Below are positions 1 through 12,074 of a stretch of 64,000 nt of DNA, in pieces. The stretch's first letter is position 1; each line of letters begins with the position of its first letter. The notes beneath the pieces were generated by a model. That model was given only the letters and a program-made list of their open reading frames with translations, was not told where the DNA came from and did no database searches. This DNA comes from Conoideocrella luteorostrata. Lineage: Eukaryota > Ascomycota > Sordariomycetes > Hypocreales > Clavicipitaceae. Position numbers and translations under genes: made by a program. Location of the stretch: the NCBI GenBank assembly GCA_032433595.1, contig JASWJB010000185.1, forward strand, positions 23,722-87,721, in the 5' to 3' direction.

Positions 1-20
1 AATGTTAGCTCATGAGAGGA

Positions 21-120
21 TGTTGCGTTGTGAGCATTTAAGAGCAGTTTTGGCAATAGTGGAAACCAGCAGAAATAGAAGGGCTCCAATAGACTAGTCT
101 TCTGGGGAATAAAGATGATT
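21..120 (+). repeat. Degenerate 5' part of a solo LTR, family C
   Basis: The block starts with TGTTGCGTTGTG and continues with a GGCAATAGTGGAAA-like stretch. It matches the first 100 bases or so of the better preserved family C copies at 13486 and 23371, then the similarity fades. The rest of the element is missing or too mutated to follow. Confidence 0.45.
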
Positions 121-324
121 CTGACCATTCTGAAGAGCCCTAGATTCCTCCAATTCATAGCTGAGACTGCGCCCTGCGCACTGCGCACTGACCTAACCCG
201 CTGTACGTACCCTTGGACAAGCGTTCTTTTACTGGGTTATCTTTACTATACGTCCTGCTGTGAATGAATCAGACGCGAATACTCTGCGCCCTGCCTAACT
301 GCCACTGCCACATGCCCTAATCCG

Positions 325-745
325 GCTTGATCGCCCGCGCAGGGTGCCGCGAAGCCGCGCGGACTTTGCCGGACTTTGCCGCACTGTGGTTTCGCTTTTT
401 GCAGGACCTTTTGCAAGGCCTGTACATGTATATACTCTGATGATAGGGAGGGGGCATTGGCTGCATGGCTGCATGTGTGCGGTCCTGGTCTGGGCCCAGC
501 AATAGGGGCTTACACGTAACTCGACACCCAGCGCACTAACCGGCACGAAACCTGGCGCAAACGACTCGCAAAAACGCAGCGCACAAGATGTCGGCTTTTC
601 AGCTCGGGCTGTGAGCAGAAAGGAGAAGACTGTAAGTTAGAAAAAAAGGAGGCTGTGGGCCGTCTCGTTGAGACTAAGACGGTCTTCCTAGTAGCGACTC
701 TACTTACAGAGTAAAGTACAGAGTAGCTACTGGGAAGACGTATGT
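325..745 (+). repeat. Dispersed repeat F, copy 1
   Basis: This block is similar over most of its length to 12075-12640. Shared landmarks in the same order are the doubled ACTTTGCCG motif, TCGCTTTTTGCAGG, the run CCGGCACGAAACCTGGC, TGTGAGCAGAAA and CTGTGGGCCGT. Its last 60 bases can fold back, with GTCTTCCTAGTAGC facing GCTACTGGGAAGAC. The reading frames inside it are low complexity and were not called as genes. Confidence 0.65.
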
Positions 746-2981
746 CATACCCCAACGTAATCAGCGATTAATTGCTTCGACAGTCTAGTCTGGCAGGCCT
801 GCCAGCCGCCATCTTGCTTGCCTGCCAGCTGCCAATCTGCAATCTTGCCTCCATATTCGCATCGACGATTATCGAATGTCCCGACCGCTTGCCCCTATTC
901 CTCCTGGCATGCATGCATGCGGGACGTGCGGGATGTTCAGGCATGCCATACTTTCGTCTTCCCTCGGTGTGCCCTTGAGAAGCCTTCCCTCCGGCTGCAG
1001 CTGTCGCAAAGAAGCAAAACTGGTGCTGGCGGAAAACACTTGGCCAAACGTACTCGAGACAGTCCTCTGAGCTATCAGACATGGCGCTGTTTGGTGTTTT
1101 AGAGCAAGACAGAGAGACACCCTTGCAGGTGCTACAAGACAACGCCATTGTATTACTGTTTACATTACTGGAGCCCCATACTCGCCAAGTGGTCACAAAT
1201 CATGGCCTATCAAGTCGAATCCTAACCCTTGATCATATGAGGCAGTCACAGAGATGTATTTTTGTTACTTACTGTCACGACTGAATCATGATATAGTAGA
1301 GTGATGAACAAGACTCCTGATGTATTTGTTATGCCGTAGAAGCAAGGTAGCACCCTGTTGTTCACGGTCTTAATCTCGGGCCTTCTCTCTAAATTTGGTC
1401 CTTCTCCCTCCCTTAATACTCGTCGCTACCCCGCAGTGGAGGATTTGCTAGCTGCATGATATCACCGTAGGTACATCACAAGTTCTACAGCCCGCACGAG
1501 TCGTCATGCGTAGTGGTTTCTGACACCTACGCGTGCTCTCTACCTGCCAAGCACTTGGCACTTATTACAAAAGTTAGCCGTCGAGCCGTGGTTATGATCG
1601 TGATTTAGTTATTAGAGGCAAAAGCAATCTGTATTGTATACACTAGTACTGTGGCCCCTTTTTTTTTCTGACATCTTTCACCTGCAGCCGCCTGACTCGA
1701 TTCAAAATGTGTGGAGAGACAATACTTATTTTGGGGCCGTGCTGTTTTTTCAAGACAAATTTAGTCAAGACTATCTGCTTGCCGTTACTTCTCTTGTCGG
1801 TTTGACAGATTCAACACAGCACAAGTCTTGATGGACTAAAAACTGCCACAAAATAAGAAGCTGATTCCTCATTGATGTTTTTAGATTTAGCTACGCATTT
1901 GAGACCAAATTCGTATGGCAACTGCCTCTTAAACGTCAACAGTCTAATGTAAACCTCAATTTGTCGATCAATTGCCTTTGTAGGTGAAGGAGTTCGCCGC
2001 GCGCTAGTCCCACTCAGAGGACGCCAACCTCTCGTAAGTTCCCACATTTCTCACAAGTTCGGGACCTTTTGCCGTCTCATTTCAAGTTGGTGTCCAGGCG
2101 GATACTATAGTTCAGGAACATAATGTACCAGATCGACGGCAGCCCTGCCCGTTTTGGCTAGGAGAAATCGGGGGTACAAGGCCTTGGGGTCGGAAACTTG
2201 TCAGGCAAGTGAGACGAAACTATAACAAAGCAGTTATTTGTATTCTTTGTAAAGTATTTGACTTGTTCTACCAAAACCCATTGCATTCGAGTAAGATTTT
2301 AGTGTAAGAAGCGGAGGATCAGAAGTGGGGCAAAATAATCCCTCAGCATCAGCATACACTCTAGGTACAATTTTCGAAGACAACAGCTCATCGATGTGAA
2401 AAATTGATTGGCCCCGTGATACACTCGCTGCAACATAATTTAATCCTTATATAAGAGAAATTGATCGCGAAAAGTTTAAAACGTCGTTTCAAGGCAGTGT
2501 ATATCTGAAGCTAAAATCTCACGTCATCTCTATTTACCAGTCTATTCGAAACCTTGAAAAGCGTACACAATTTATAGTCTCCATTAAAATAATGACATGT
2601 CATGTGTTATGCAGTATATCCGCTTTATGTGCCCACTGGTATTAGCTGTTCTTGTTACACTTGTCGTATCAAGTCATGCATCTGATTAAATTATAGCCAA
2701 GGATTATAGCTACTCAGTGCTTTAATTGAGTTTTGGGGGCCTAAGCTGCGATGTGCCGTCACGACCTTCTGAAAAGCGTCTGTGTAATTAATTGTGACCT
2801 CTGCTGTACCTCGCCACTGTCTAGCTTGACTTATATGCAATGTAATTCTGTCGAGGATTTCAAAAGTACCAACAGTGCCATACGTACCTTAGTAGTTAAT
2901 CAGGCAGCAGCAAAATAGTATATATTGAAGCCCAGCGTCCTCACATTTGGTTAGTCTTAACAACCAGTTTACCTCCAGCCG
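746..2981. other. Intergenic, no supported gene
   Basis: Frames of up to 142 codons occur near 770-1280 on both strands, but they overlap each other, show no recognisable domain and lack a convincing splice pattern. The stretch from about 2200 is AT-rich. I see nothing functional apart from the promoter of the next gene. Confidence 0.5.
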
Positions 2982-2989
2982 CATAAAAG
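2982..2989 (+). promoter_or_regulatory. TATA-like box of the secreted peptide gene
   Basis: The sequence CATAAAAG lies 39 bases before the ATG at 3029. The spacing is short but compatible with a fungal core promoter with a brief leader. The assignment rests only on resemblance and position. Confidence 0.35.
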
Positions 2990-3028
2990 CTCATCACTGG
3001 CCAGTTTTCAAGCTTATACTATCTTGCA

Positions 3029-3381
3029 ATGAAGCTCACAGTTGCAATCCCTTTTATTGTAGCCCTTGTTGGCGTCCGGGCTCAGCCTTCTCCCGCCTCT
3101 GGCGATGTCGCCACCGTCATTGACGAGACTGGACTCACATGGGTCGGCGAAAGCGAGGTATGTTAACCTCTCTTCTGCTCTATATAGCACTTTGATATCA
3201 TAGCTAAGAATTTACATAGACTACTCTGACTGAAAGAGATCTCGGAAAACGATGCAGCTGCTTACCCACCTGCTATGGACCAGGACACAGCTGCTCTGTA
3301 GGAAAGTGCGAATGCGCGGGCAGTAATGGGTGCTGGTCGCGCAATGGGGGTCCTTTCATGTGCCAGAGGGGTCCGAATTAA
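3029..3381 (+). CDS. Small secreted cysteine-rich peptide precursor
   Basis: Two exons, 3029-3157 and 3220-3381, with a 62-base GTATGT...CATAG intron, give 96 residues. Residues 1-18 look like a signal peptide: MKL, a hydrophobic core, and cleavage after VRA. A propeptide of about 36 residues follows and ends in a Lys-Arg pair at 53-54, a Kex2-type site. The remaining 42 residues contain eight cysteines in the pattern C-x-C-x3-C-x6-C-x4-C-x-C-x5-C-x9-C and many glycines. Signal peptide, pro-region, dibasic site and a disulfide-rich end are the layout of many fungal effectors, antifungal peptides and peptide signals. I recognise no named family. The gene stands alone, with no neighbour within 1.5 kb. 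The exons are too short to stand out as open frames, so the signal, intron and cysteine pattern together are the support. Confidence 0.72.
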
Positions 3382-4991
3382 GGAGAATGGTTGAGAAAAT
3401 CTTCATTTAACGATTCTGATCTGTTTCTAGGGCTACACATTGTTCAACACAATAGTTGTAGATAAGTCAATTTCATTCAGTAGCTAGCTACTTCACCTGC
3501 TCATGTGTCCAACAACCAAGTAACTTGACATGGTTGGCTGTAATTGTTTAACGCCTGTCAATAAAACGAAGTAAGGACTCCCGGTCGACCAAGCAACGCA
3601 TCCTGCTTTCATTACTCGGCTTTACAGCAACCAAGATACAAACCAAAAGCTGGGATGTAATCCGAATACTATTCGCCGCAATGGCGATCAGAAAACTCTG
3701 AGCGTTGAAGAGCCGCGATTTTCACAAACGCAAGTCTAACCATTGCTAAAATAACGACTAGACTTAGCAGCCAAATGAGGGTAAAATACTTCTAAATTTT
3801 ACCAAGACTATCTTAAATAGTGCTTAAAAGCATCTGTAACATTTTTAGATGCTCATTTCTCTCACTTACAGCGTAAATAATGCTTAAAGATGTTTAAACC
3901 GCTTTCGTTTGTGAGTTGAAAACTAAACCAGATTTGGTTAGCTTAGGGAACAGTCTTAATCCACTAAGCCGCAAATACAAGATAACCAAGGCTTCTACTC
4001 TTGAAGCATTTATTGTCGTTGTATGTTAAATGCCTAGAGATTGTAAAGGGATTCCATAAGGGTATCTTGAGTAGAATCTACACACAGATAGATGTAAAAT
4101 TATACCGGTAAATTCGTCAACAACTAGGGGGGCAACCTTCTTGTTATTATATAACGTGTTTAATTAGAACAAGTTAATTAATATTCGGTAATATGGTCTC
4201 GGGCTAGGTCCTAGAGGCGGTCTGTCTTCTAGCCTTAGCCACGGAACAGCCTTTGCATTCAATTTTCAAAGGACCTTGAATCCGACTGCCAGTGGTCTCT
4301 TCCACTAGATGTTCTAGAGCATCCGCGCCTAGATAACCTAGTCATTAGTGCCAGATTTCTGCCTCGGATAGCTGCTCTGGCCGTTGCTCTCTCGAATATT
4401 GGAAGCATTCAAGTTGGCTCGATTGGATTGGTTTAATTTGATCTGATTGGAAAGGTTCGATTTGACCGATTTGGCTAAATTCAATGACGGCTTATGGTGA
4501 GAAGGGATAATGCCCGATGCTTTGATATCCTAGCTGCGGAGTATGGCGAGCATCGGGCTCATAACTGTTGGAACAATTAACCACTCGACTATGGAGCAAA
4601 ATTGTAGGCCTACTGAACTGTGATTCCAGTAGTTACAATTTGGGCTTATATTATTCGCAGCAGATTACAGTACTCTTTAGAAGATGGATCATTATCAGAG
4701 GTCATCAATTTCAAGGCTCGTAAATTCAACTCGTTTGTGTTCAAATCCATCTATTCCTGCCGATTGACGCTGTTTCAAATTGCCCCCTCACACCTATGCA
4801 AAGGCACATAACGCAACAAATGACATCTGGTTTAGCTGGTGACGGATACGCCTGAAATGTCACTGTATACCAAGTAATGCTCGACTCTCACAGTTATTGG
4901 GCTCATAATCTATCATGTATATACGCCAATAACACTTCATGTGCCCAGGGCATCGTATAAGAGCGGAGAGTCCTTTAAAAAAAATCTTAAA
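3382..4991. other. Intergenic, no supported gene
   Basis: AT-rich sequence without a frame longer than about 63 codons. I see no repeat shared with the rest of the window and no RNA gene. Confidence 0.55.
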
Positions 4992-6220
4992 TTAGTATCC
5001 AAGGGATTTGCTTACCCTGTTCACGACCTCGAGACCTTTGGCACGTCTTTCAAGGTTATGAGATAAGATATTTAGAGTCCGCTCGTTGAAGTGATTCGAA
5101 TTGCCTGCGCAATGAGGCGTAATGACGACATTTTTGTAGTTCCAGAGCTTTGAGTTGGCAGGAAGAGGCTCGGGATTGGTGACATCAAGCGCAGCACCGC
5201 GGATCTGCCCTGCATCGAGAGCAGCAATCAGAGCCTCACCATCAACAGCGACGCCTCGTCCGACGTTGCTCAGAAACGTTTTCTTCCTTTCTAGCCAGGC
5301 AAACTCCTCTTTGCCGATTAAGTTAGTGGTCTGTGGAGTTTGCGGCAGCGTGATTACCAGTAAGTCGAGGTCGGAGGTGAGGAAGTCTTTAAGCTGCTCT
5401 TTGCCGTGAAACCACTTGGAGGGGAACTGGCCCTCAGGGTCGCCGAGACCGGGTTCGGTAAAACCATTTTGACGGCGGGACTCAGGCGTTGAACGCTCGT
5501 GCAAGGTGTAGGCGTGCACATCCATGCCAAAGGCCTTCGATACCCTGGCGACTTGGCGACCAATAGACCCGTAGCCCATGATGCCACTGAAGGACTATTA
5601 GTTAGTAGCTTCTACTGCATAATTGGCAAGAAATTGGAGGGGTTGAGGCCTTGAGATTAATTTAGGGAACAGGGCGTGCTTACACTCGTAATCCAACAGC
5701 ATCCTCAACATCCTCATCAGAGCTTGGGTCAACCCAGTTGTTCTTGCGTTGATTTTCGAAGTGCTCTTGGACTAGTTGAGTCAAATGCGATTGTCAGCTC
5801 CTTCGGCATCGATTGGTAACAATTTCAAAGGGGTACCAACTCACAGTGGTGCTGGAATCCGAGGAATGTCGCGAATACCCACTCGGTGATCTGAGGCGGA
5901 TGCACGCCGTTGGATGTACAGAAAGCAATTTCGCTTTTTTCGTAGAGAGGGTTGCCCAAGATCTGGTTGCAACCGGCGCTATGCAGCTGTACAAATTGTA
6001 GACGGGGGGCGAGCTCTCTGGTTGGGAATGCCTTCCATGTGTAGAGAGCGGTGGTCCTGAACCAAACATCCTCGGGCACGTTGTTGGGGATTTCCTGGGC
6101 GTACATCTCGGTCGGATAGATGTGGATCTCGATGCCGGGGACCCTTGCCTTCAGATCATCAACCCATTTTTTGGTCGGGATGAAGGCTACGATGATCAGA
6201 AGAACGTCGCAAGTTGCCAT
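4992..6220 (-). CDS. D-isomer-specific 2-hydroxyacid dehydrogenase
   Basis: Three exons on the minus strand (6220-5845, 5771-5684, 5586-4992) join in frame to 352 residues, the usual length for this NAD(P)-dependent family, which reduces 2-oxo acids to D-2-hydroxy acids. The nucleotide fold shows GYGSIG at about 159-164. The catalytic Arg lies in NVGRG (about 265), the Glu in NPEP (about 294) and the catalytic His in TPHCAGNS (about 313). The first exon carries the substrate-binding half. I chose the ATG at 6220 over one eight codons upstream because family members start close to the first beta strand. There is no targeting signal, so it is probably cytosolic. It lies 2 kb from the large catabolic cluster and could belong to it. 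The substrate (glyoxylate, hydroxypyruvate or another 2-oxo acid) cannot be read from the sequence. Confidence 0.88.
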
Positions 6221-7871
6221 CGCTTTTGAATTGTACGAAAGCAATCAATCCGAGTAATGATAGGATGCCAAAAATGATTAATGACAGACTTGAGCACAGT
6301 TGATGATGGATAGTAATTTGTCGTGGTTTAGTTTTAGGAACGTCTTTACCAGCTAGATGCCAACAACTCTTGTTCGAACTTAACAATCCGATAGGGAGTT
6401 TTAAATTAGGATCCTCGCATGTACAAAATAACGACCCGAGTCAACGGCGGAGTTAGCATCATTAGAGCTTGTACAGTGTGGAGCAACAGCTTTTGCATGC
6501 GTTTCATCATCTTTGGCTCAACCCATGATCATCTCGAGGAGGTATAGGCACGCACATTGGTGCGCTCTGAAGGTGAAGTGGGTAGCTTTGAGACAGTGAA
6601 GCATCCGTGTGTGAGACCGCAAGTTGACTTCATAGTCTAAATAATTGTTGGCCCTGTTAACCTATTGCTTGACTCGGCCCATGCGAAATACAACGTGCAA
6701 AGAGAGGTCAGTATAACTTGTAGACTTCGGCCTGTCGATGACTTCATTATTGTGGGCTCTAAGCTCTCAATCTTATCATCCCGCCTTCTGGTCTGCATTA
6801 AAAGCCCGAATCGTGGTGCCAGCTTAGGTTGCTGCCCCACAACACCGTAATGCCCCTCGTCAAGCAGTAGCATGGTTGCTACTCACATGAAAGCGTCTGT
6901 TCATGATGCTGCTTCTTCTTAAGCGGGGTAGTGACTCGGCCCAGTGGGGTGATGACTCGGCCCAGCGGGCTGCTGAGGGACGAAGGAGGGTCTCTGTTTT
7001 TTCTCTCCAACGGACCCTTTGGGCCGAGTCGGCATGATCCCGTGCATTCCTGAGGCGACAGATCCAACCCCGCATCCGGTTGACAGTGATTTATCCTGAA
7101 ATACTTCATCTTCCGATAACTTTGTACGGTCGGAGACGTCATTATTGTCTTCGTTTAAGTGACTATCATTTTGAATAGCTTGAATTGACTCCTGGAGGGC
7201 TTTGGTTGTGTCAAGTCCGCCGACTTACCAGTACAAAGTTATAGTCTTACGGTCACCAAAGAGTTGCTATATCAGGGGAACTTGAAAAGTATCGATCGGC
7301 AAAACAGGGAAAATTTTCAGCTGAGATGGGAACGTAGTTATGCACTCAGGCAGCGTCTCTGAATTAGATTACCTTGCAAGATACCGTTAGTCATGGATCG
7401 CGACCGAGTGATTAGAGCATGCATTCTGACCTACGGTGGCTTCCACTGTGAATGACTCTTTGTTCCCCTCAGATGCTTCCTTACCAACACTGAAAAATTT
7501 TTTTTTCATAAACCTTACTTACAGCAGCTAATAAAATGCCTGGAAAAATGTGCTCACCATTTTAGTCTGGCGACACTGCGGCGGTGTGCGAGTAGCGAGA
7601 CAGCCAAGCCAATTCTTTCTTGTAGACATCAGGCGCATGTTTGACGGTTGGATCGTTTACATCACAAAGGTACCCGTGATAAGGCTGTTGGGTCTGGGAT
7701 GTACCCAGGAGGCTTGAGAAGCGATCTGGATGTGTGCTTGTGTCGTGACATTGTTGAGACGAGAGTTGCTTTTATGGGCAAGTTCGTGCCGTAAATAGCT
7801 CTGGAACGGTAAGACATTGGATAAAGAGGCTGTGTTTCGGATCAAAGAGCAGTGCAGGATCAGTGTGATAT
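6221..7871. other. Intergenic with short repeats, no supported gene
   Basis: About 1.65 kb without a convincing gene. The reading frames here are short and unrecognised. The only structure I see is the repeated 10-mer described in the next entry. Confidence 0.45.
6671..7030. repeat. GACTCGGCCC repeats, three direct and one inverted
   Basis: The 10-mer GACTCGGCCC occurs at 6671, 6933 and 6954 and in inverse form at 7021. The two middle copies belong to a short tandem duplication. The outer pair, in opposite orientation, could be the worn ends of a small DNA element or simply GC-rich repeat noise. Confidence 0.35.
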
Positions 7872-8064
7872 TGTTGGAATCCCGCCAAGCACAATAGGAA
7901 GCACTGAGCTCGTCACGTGGTCACCCTTCGGCCACGATATTTATACGACGATATCGTGCCTCCCACCTTGACTTGTTTTTTCTTCCTTAGATAACAGAGA
8001 CTTATGAATATATTCAATTTGAAGCCGACGACCTAGATCGTTGCACAACCCTGTGCAACCCACA
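7872..8064 (+). repeat. Solo LTR, family D, copy 1
   Basis: The element runs from TGTTGGAATCCC to GTGCAACCCACA. It shares with copies at 39560, 49221 and 61425 (reversed) the landmarks AAGCACAATAGGAAGCAC, CGATATTTAT, CACCTTGACTT and CCTGTGCAACC. TG...CA ends and a length near 195 bp fit a short fungal LTR. No exact target duplication remains. Confidence 0.7.
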
Positions 8065-8256
8065 ACTAATGTGTCTACTCTACGTACAGCGGCAGTACCT
8101 CCCATCCATCGCTGCTGAATCTGAGGTTTCAAGCGAGTCATCCGCATCTGAGATCAGGGTAGTCTAATCAACAAGCCATGAAATAGTGAGGATAACTTGC
8201 ATGTGAAATTCTTAATACTGGATCACACGTCAACGAATACCAACGAGATCGTTTCT

Positions 8257-10436
8257 CTAAAGCTGCTTCCACCCAACCATGCGAGCATTCTTGCCATTCA
8301 GATAGCCTAAATACTTGCGCACCTTCGCCTCAATAGCTTTTGCATCTAATCCAAATCGCTCGTAGTTGCTGGGATTTGAAGCGGAATAGCCATACCCTGT
8401 CATGCCTATGCTGGCTGTGACATACCTGGCCCAACCAGTGGCAACGTACTCTTCCACGCTAACAATGGGCGTTCCATCGTGGGGAAACACGCTGTTCTTG
8501 TACTCTTCATCCTGCTTGTCAAATTGAGTGAAGCAGGGAAAACTGACCACGCGAACAGAAATTCCCGAGGCGGACAGTGACTTGGCTGCCGCCGCAACAT
8601 AGTGCAAGTTGGTTCCGCAGCTGGTCAAGGTAACCTTGGGGTCGGGCTCATCAATAATAATGTAGGCTCCCTTGACCATCTTGTGCCGGTCGGTAGCTGG
8701 TACAGGACCGACGGCGTCTCGCGCCAACGACAAGATGGTGGGTGTAGTGCGGGCCGACAGAGCCAGCATCCAGGCCCCCAACAGCTCCTCGGAGTCGCAC
8801 GGACGAATGTACTGGAGATTAGGCATAGCACGGTATAGTGAGTCGATCTCTACCGGCTGATGGGTAGGTCCATTTTGGCCTTCAGCAAAGGAATCGTGGG
8901 TCGCGCAGTGAATTACAGGCAGATGGCTCAAGGCTCCCATACGCACACCGGGGGCAGCCTAATGCGTCCATAAGCATTAAGTAGAGCCAGCTGGAAAATG
9001 AAGCTGAGTTTGTCAGGAGTACTTACGTAGAGATAGAAAATGAGGAACGTAGCCGTTAGCGGCACGAAGGTCCCAGGATGGAAAGCAGCAAGACCATTGG
9101 AGATGGCAGACATAGCATGCTCACGAATACCGTAGCGTATATAGCGACCCTTGAAGCCCACACTTGGATGGAAAACATCGTCGTCAGCGTACCCAAACTT
9201 ATTAGAGTTGACAAGATCTGCGCCACCACCACACAAGCCCGGAATTGCCTTCCATAACTTGTCGATGAGAACACCGTTCGTTTCTCTTGTTGCGTTGCCC
9301 TTGAAATCTTCTGAGCCAAGATTTTGTAGTATATCAAGCCACCTATCGCCGTAGTCACCTCTTCTTCTTGCCTCAAACTCTTTCGCCAAGTCGGGGTGTG
9401 CCTTGGCGTAGTCTCTAACCAGCTCATTCCATTTAGCCTGCAGAGCTTCTCCATGAGTTTTTCTCTCCCTGAAGTAGGCCAGTGACCTCTCGGGAATCTG
9501 GTGCGTGGTGTTGGGGTCCTGGCCAGCAATGCGCTTAGAGATGGCAATGCTCTCCTTGTCGAAGGCGCCGTGGTGAGCCTTGAATGTGCCTGCCACGTGA
9601 GTTCCTAGTCCGATGACGGTGCGAATGTTGATAAATGTGGGTTTTCCGGTATTGGTCTTGGACAATCGGAGAGCGGCGACGATGTTTAGCACATCATAAG
9701 AGCCGTCAAGTATATCGAGCACATGCCAGCCGCAAGCCCTCATCTTTCCGTTTATGTCCTCAGTATTGATCCAGTCTAGGGGTCCATCGCAGGTCACTGC
9801 GTTGTTGTCATACAAGAGGACAAGGTTTTCAAGTTGGAGGCTGCCAGCCAGAGAGATAGCCTCAAGAGCAACACCCTCCATCAAGCAGCCGTCCCCAGTC
9901 ATGCAATAGATGTTGGATTGCATCACATCGAACCCCGGCTTGTTGAATCGAGCGGCAAGGTTCCGGCTTGCGATGGCTAGTCCAACAGCATTAGCGATTC
10001 CCTGACCCAGTGGGCCGGTAGTCACTTCAACACCGGGGATCTCAATCTCGGGATGGGCGTGGCAGATGGTGGTAAACCCATTGGCTTTCGCACTGCCGTA
10101 GCCCTTGATCTCGTCCATAGTCCAATTGTCGAAACCAGTCAAATGGTTCAGCGCGTAAAGCCACATGGCAGTGTGTCCGTTAGACAGGACGAAGCGATCG
10201 CGATCGAACCAACTCGGGTCGCTGGGATTGTAGCGCATGGTGTGCTTATACAAAGCCACACCGATAGCGGCCATCCCAATGGCAGAACCGCCATGTCCTC
10301 CGTTATTTTGGGCACAGATGTCGAAGATGAAGTTGCGAAGGGCGAGTACAGCATGGTCATCGTCGTCAAGCTCTGCCCTCCAGCCCTTAATCTGGGCTGG
10401 TGAGGGAGCACCATTGGTTCCGTTCGCCGCCGTCAT
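8257..10436 (-). CDS. Dihydroxyacetone synthase / transketolase-type enzyme
   Basis: Two exons (10436-9027 and 8958-8257, 68-base intron) give 703 residues. It is a thiamine-diphosphate enzyme that moves a two-carbon ketol unit between sugar phosphates or to a small aldehyde. The N-terminal half has the transketolase signature with GHGGSA, the TPP motif starting at GDGCLMEG and ending at DNNAVT. The middle domain has the active-site Glu in YGIREHAMSAI and the GPTHQP segment. The segments HCATHDSFAEGQNGPTHQ and IRPCDSEEL resemble the fungal dihydroxyacetone-synthase branch more than housekeeping transketolase. The C-terminus is KQL, not a standard peroxisomal SKL signal, so location is uncertain. 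The start is the second ATG (10436), which gives the usual N-terminus. It is divergent from the SDR gene across about 500 bp. A fragment of a second copy lies at 29159. Confidence 0.88.
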
Positions 10437-10944
10437 GATGATGAGGGTATTAGAGCCAGGACGAGTTCTTGGTCCGACCGCGGAGTCCACTCAGTAGGTA
10501 TGCACCATCAAGCCGAGAGCGCAACGGCGGGGCTGATTTATATCAAGATATTTTGTTTTCACTGAGGCGGGCTCTCAAATTCGACACTTTAGCTCATTGG
10601 AGGAGCCGGAGCGTGGCAGGAGTATGGCTCGCCTGTCGCAGTCTCCGACAGCGGATCCCCACCTCGACGGGGAACGGCGGCCCCAGACAGCCTGCTAGGA
10701 ATAGCCAACTTTCGGGCGTAGAATTCCGGTCAGCAAACCCTTGGACGGCCACGGAATCCTAAGTCCGGGCACCCTTCAAGGGTGTACCCCAGTTTGGTTG
10801 CAAGCTTAAGTAGCGTATTCGATTTGTCCATGTAGTCGTCGACAATGCGATATTTGGCTACGATTGATTCGAAATTAACACAACTTCTGATCCCTTTAGC
10901 AACATTGAATACGACTGAGCTAAATCTTGCATTGTATATACGTG
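10437..10944. promoter_or_regulatory. Divergent promoter between the transketolase-type gene and the SDR
   Basis: This 508-base stretch separates two genes with start codons facing outwards, so it probably controls both. It is GC-rich in the middle and contains several CGG/CCG triplets that Zn2Cys6 regulators could bind, among them CGGAATC at 10752. No open frame in it is convincing. Confidence 0.5.
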
Positions 10945-11905
10945 ATGGCTGCTTTGGTACCCGACACCAACAACTACTTGCGCCACTCCGTGCAGGACCT
11001 GCTGTCCCTCAAAGGGCGTGTTACGGTCATCACGGGAGGCGCTCGTGGCCTGGGTCTCGCATTCACCCTGGCCGTGGCTGAGGTTGGCGGTAGCGTCGCT
11101 ATTCTGGATACCGCCGATAAACCTCACGAGCACTACTATGATATCCAGAAAAGGCACCCGGAGGTCAAACTCGGATACTATCAGTAGGATGTTGATGCCG
11201 CCTCTCTTTCGTGGGCCTTACTCTAATCAGGGCATTGCAGGACGGATGTCACCGACTACGATCGTCTGCAGCAGACCTTCGATAAAGTCGTAAAGGACTT
11301 CGGTCGTATCGACGGCCTGTAAGACTACACCGCAGCCCTAGTTCACCCACATCGCTCACTCCTTATTCCACAGTGTCACGGCCGCCGGAGTCTGTACGGA
11401 TGAGTCTTTCTTGACAAGAGATCCCAAATCTGTAGCCAGGACTTTCAACATCAATATCAACGGCACCTATTATGCGGCTCAGCTTGCCGCCGCCCAGATG
11501 GCCAGGCAGAAACCCACAGAAGCCAACCCCCGCGGTGGCTCCATGGTGCTAATCGCTTCCATTGCTGCTTACGTAGCTAGCAAGGGTCAGAGCACGAGCG
11601 ACTACTGCTGCAGCAAGGGTGCTGTCGTTGCTCTAGCAAAGGCCCTAGGTGTTGAATTGGCAGCTCATGGAATCAGGGTCAACAGCATTTCTCCCGGCTA
11701 CATGTTGACGGACATGACTGTTCAGCAAGTCGCCCAGTTCCCTCACTTAGGCGAGATAATGAGGAACGAGCCGCCCATGAGGCGCATCGGCGACAGAACT
11801 GATCTCAAGACTCCAATTGTCTACCTTCTCTCCAACGCAAGCGCCTATCACACATCCGATGACATCCTTATTACAGGCGGCATCCATGCTGGAAGGCTCA
11901 TGTAA
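10945..11905 (+). CDS. Short-chain dehydrogenase/reductase, sorbose-reductase/mannitol-dehydrogenase type
   Basis: Three exons (10945-11183, 11241-11318, 11374-11905) give 282 residues. The cofactor motif is TGGARGLG near the N-terminus (after the lead LLSLKGRVTV). The catalytic set is Ser about 168, Tyr about 183 and Lys about 187 in the YCCSK motif. The Asp in AILDTADKP and the family resemblance to fungal Sou2-like NADP(H) reductases suggest a ketose/polyol reaction such as sorbose or fructose reduction, but the substrate is an inference. The first ATG in frame is at 10945; an upstream extension would start on a non-ATG codon. The gene faces the dihydroxyacetone-synthase-type gene across a shared promoter. 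Confidence 0.87.
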
Positions 11906-12074
11906 AGTTCTCCAAGGACAGCCATAAATTGAAGTTGGCAAAGTAATAATACAGTTTAGTTTGAAGCATAGTGGCTTCGAGTGACGAGGGGTTCCGACAA
12001 AAACTGATGAATGACGGTCAAATTCTCTGTCAAATTATATAGAAATCAAGGACAATTTTCCAATGCAAAGCATA

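Noticed and set aside
768..1196. 142-codon minus-strand frame and overlapping plus-strand frames
   Set aside because: The frames overlap each other on both strands, have no family features and no splice or promoter support.
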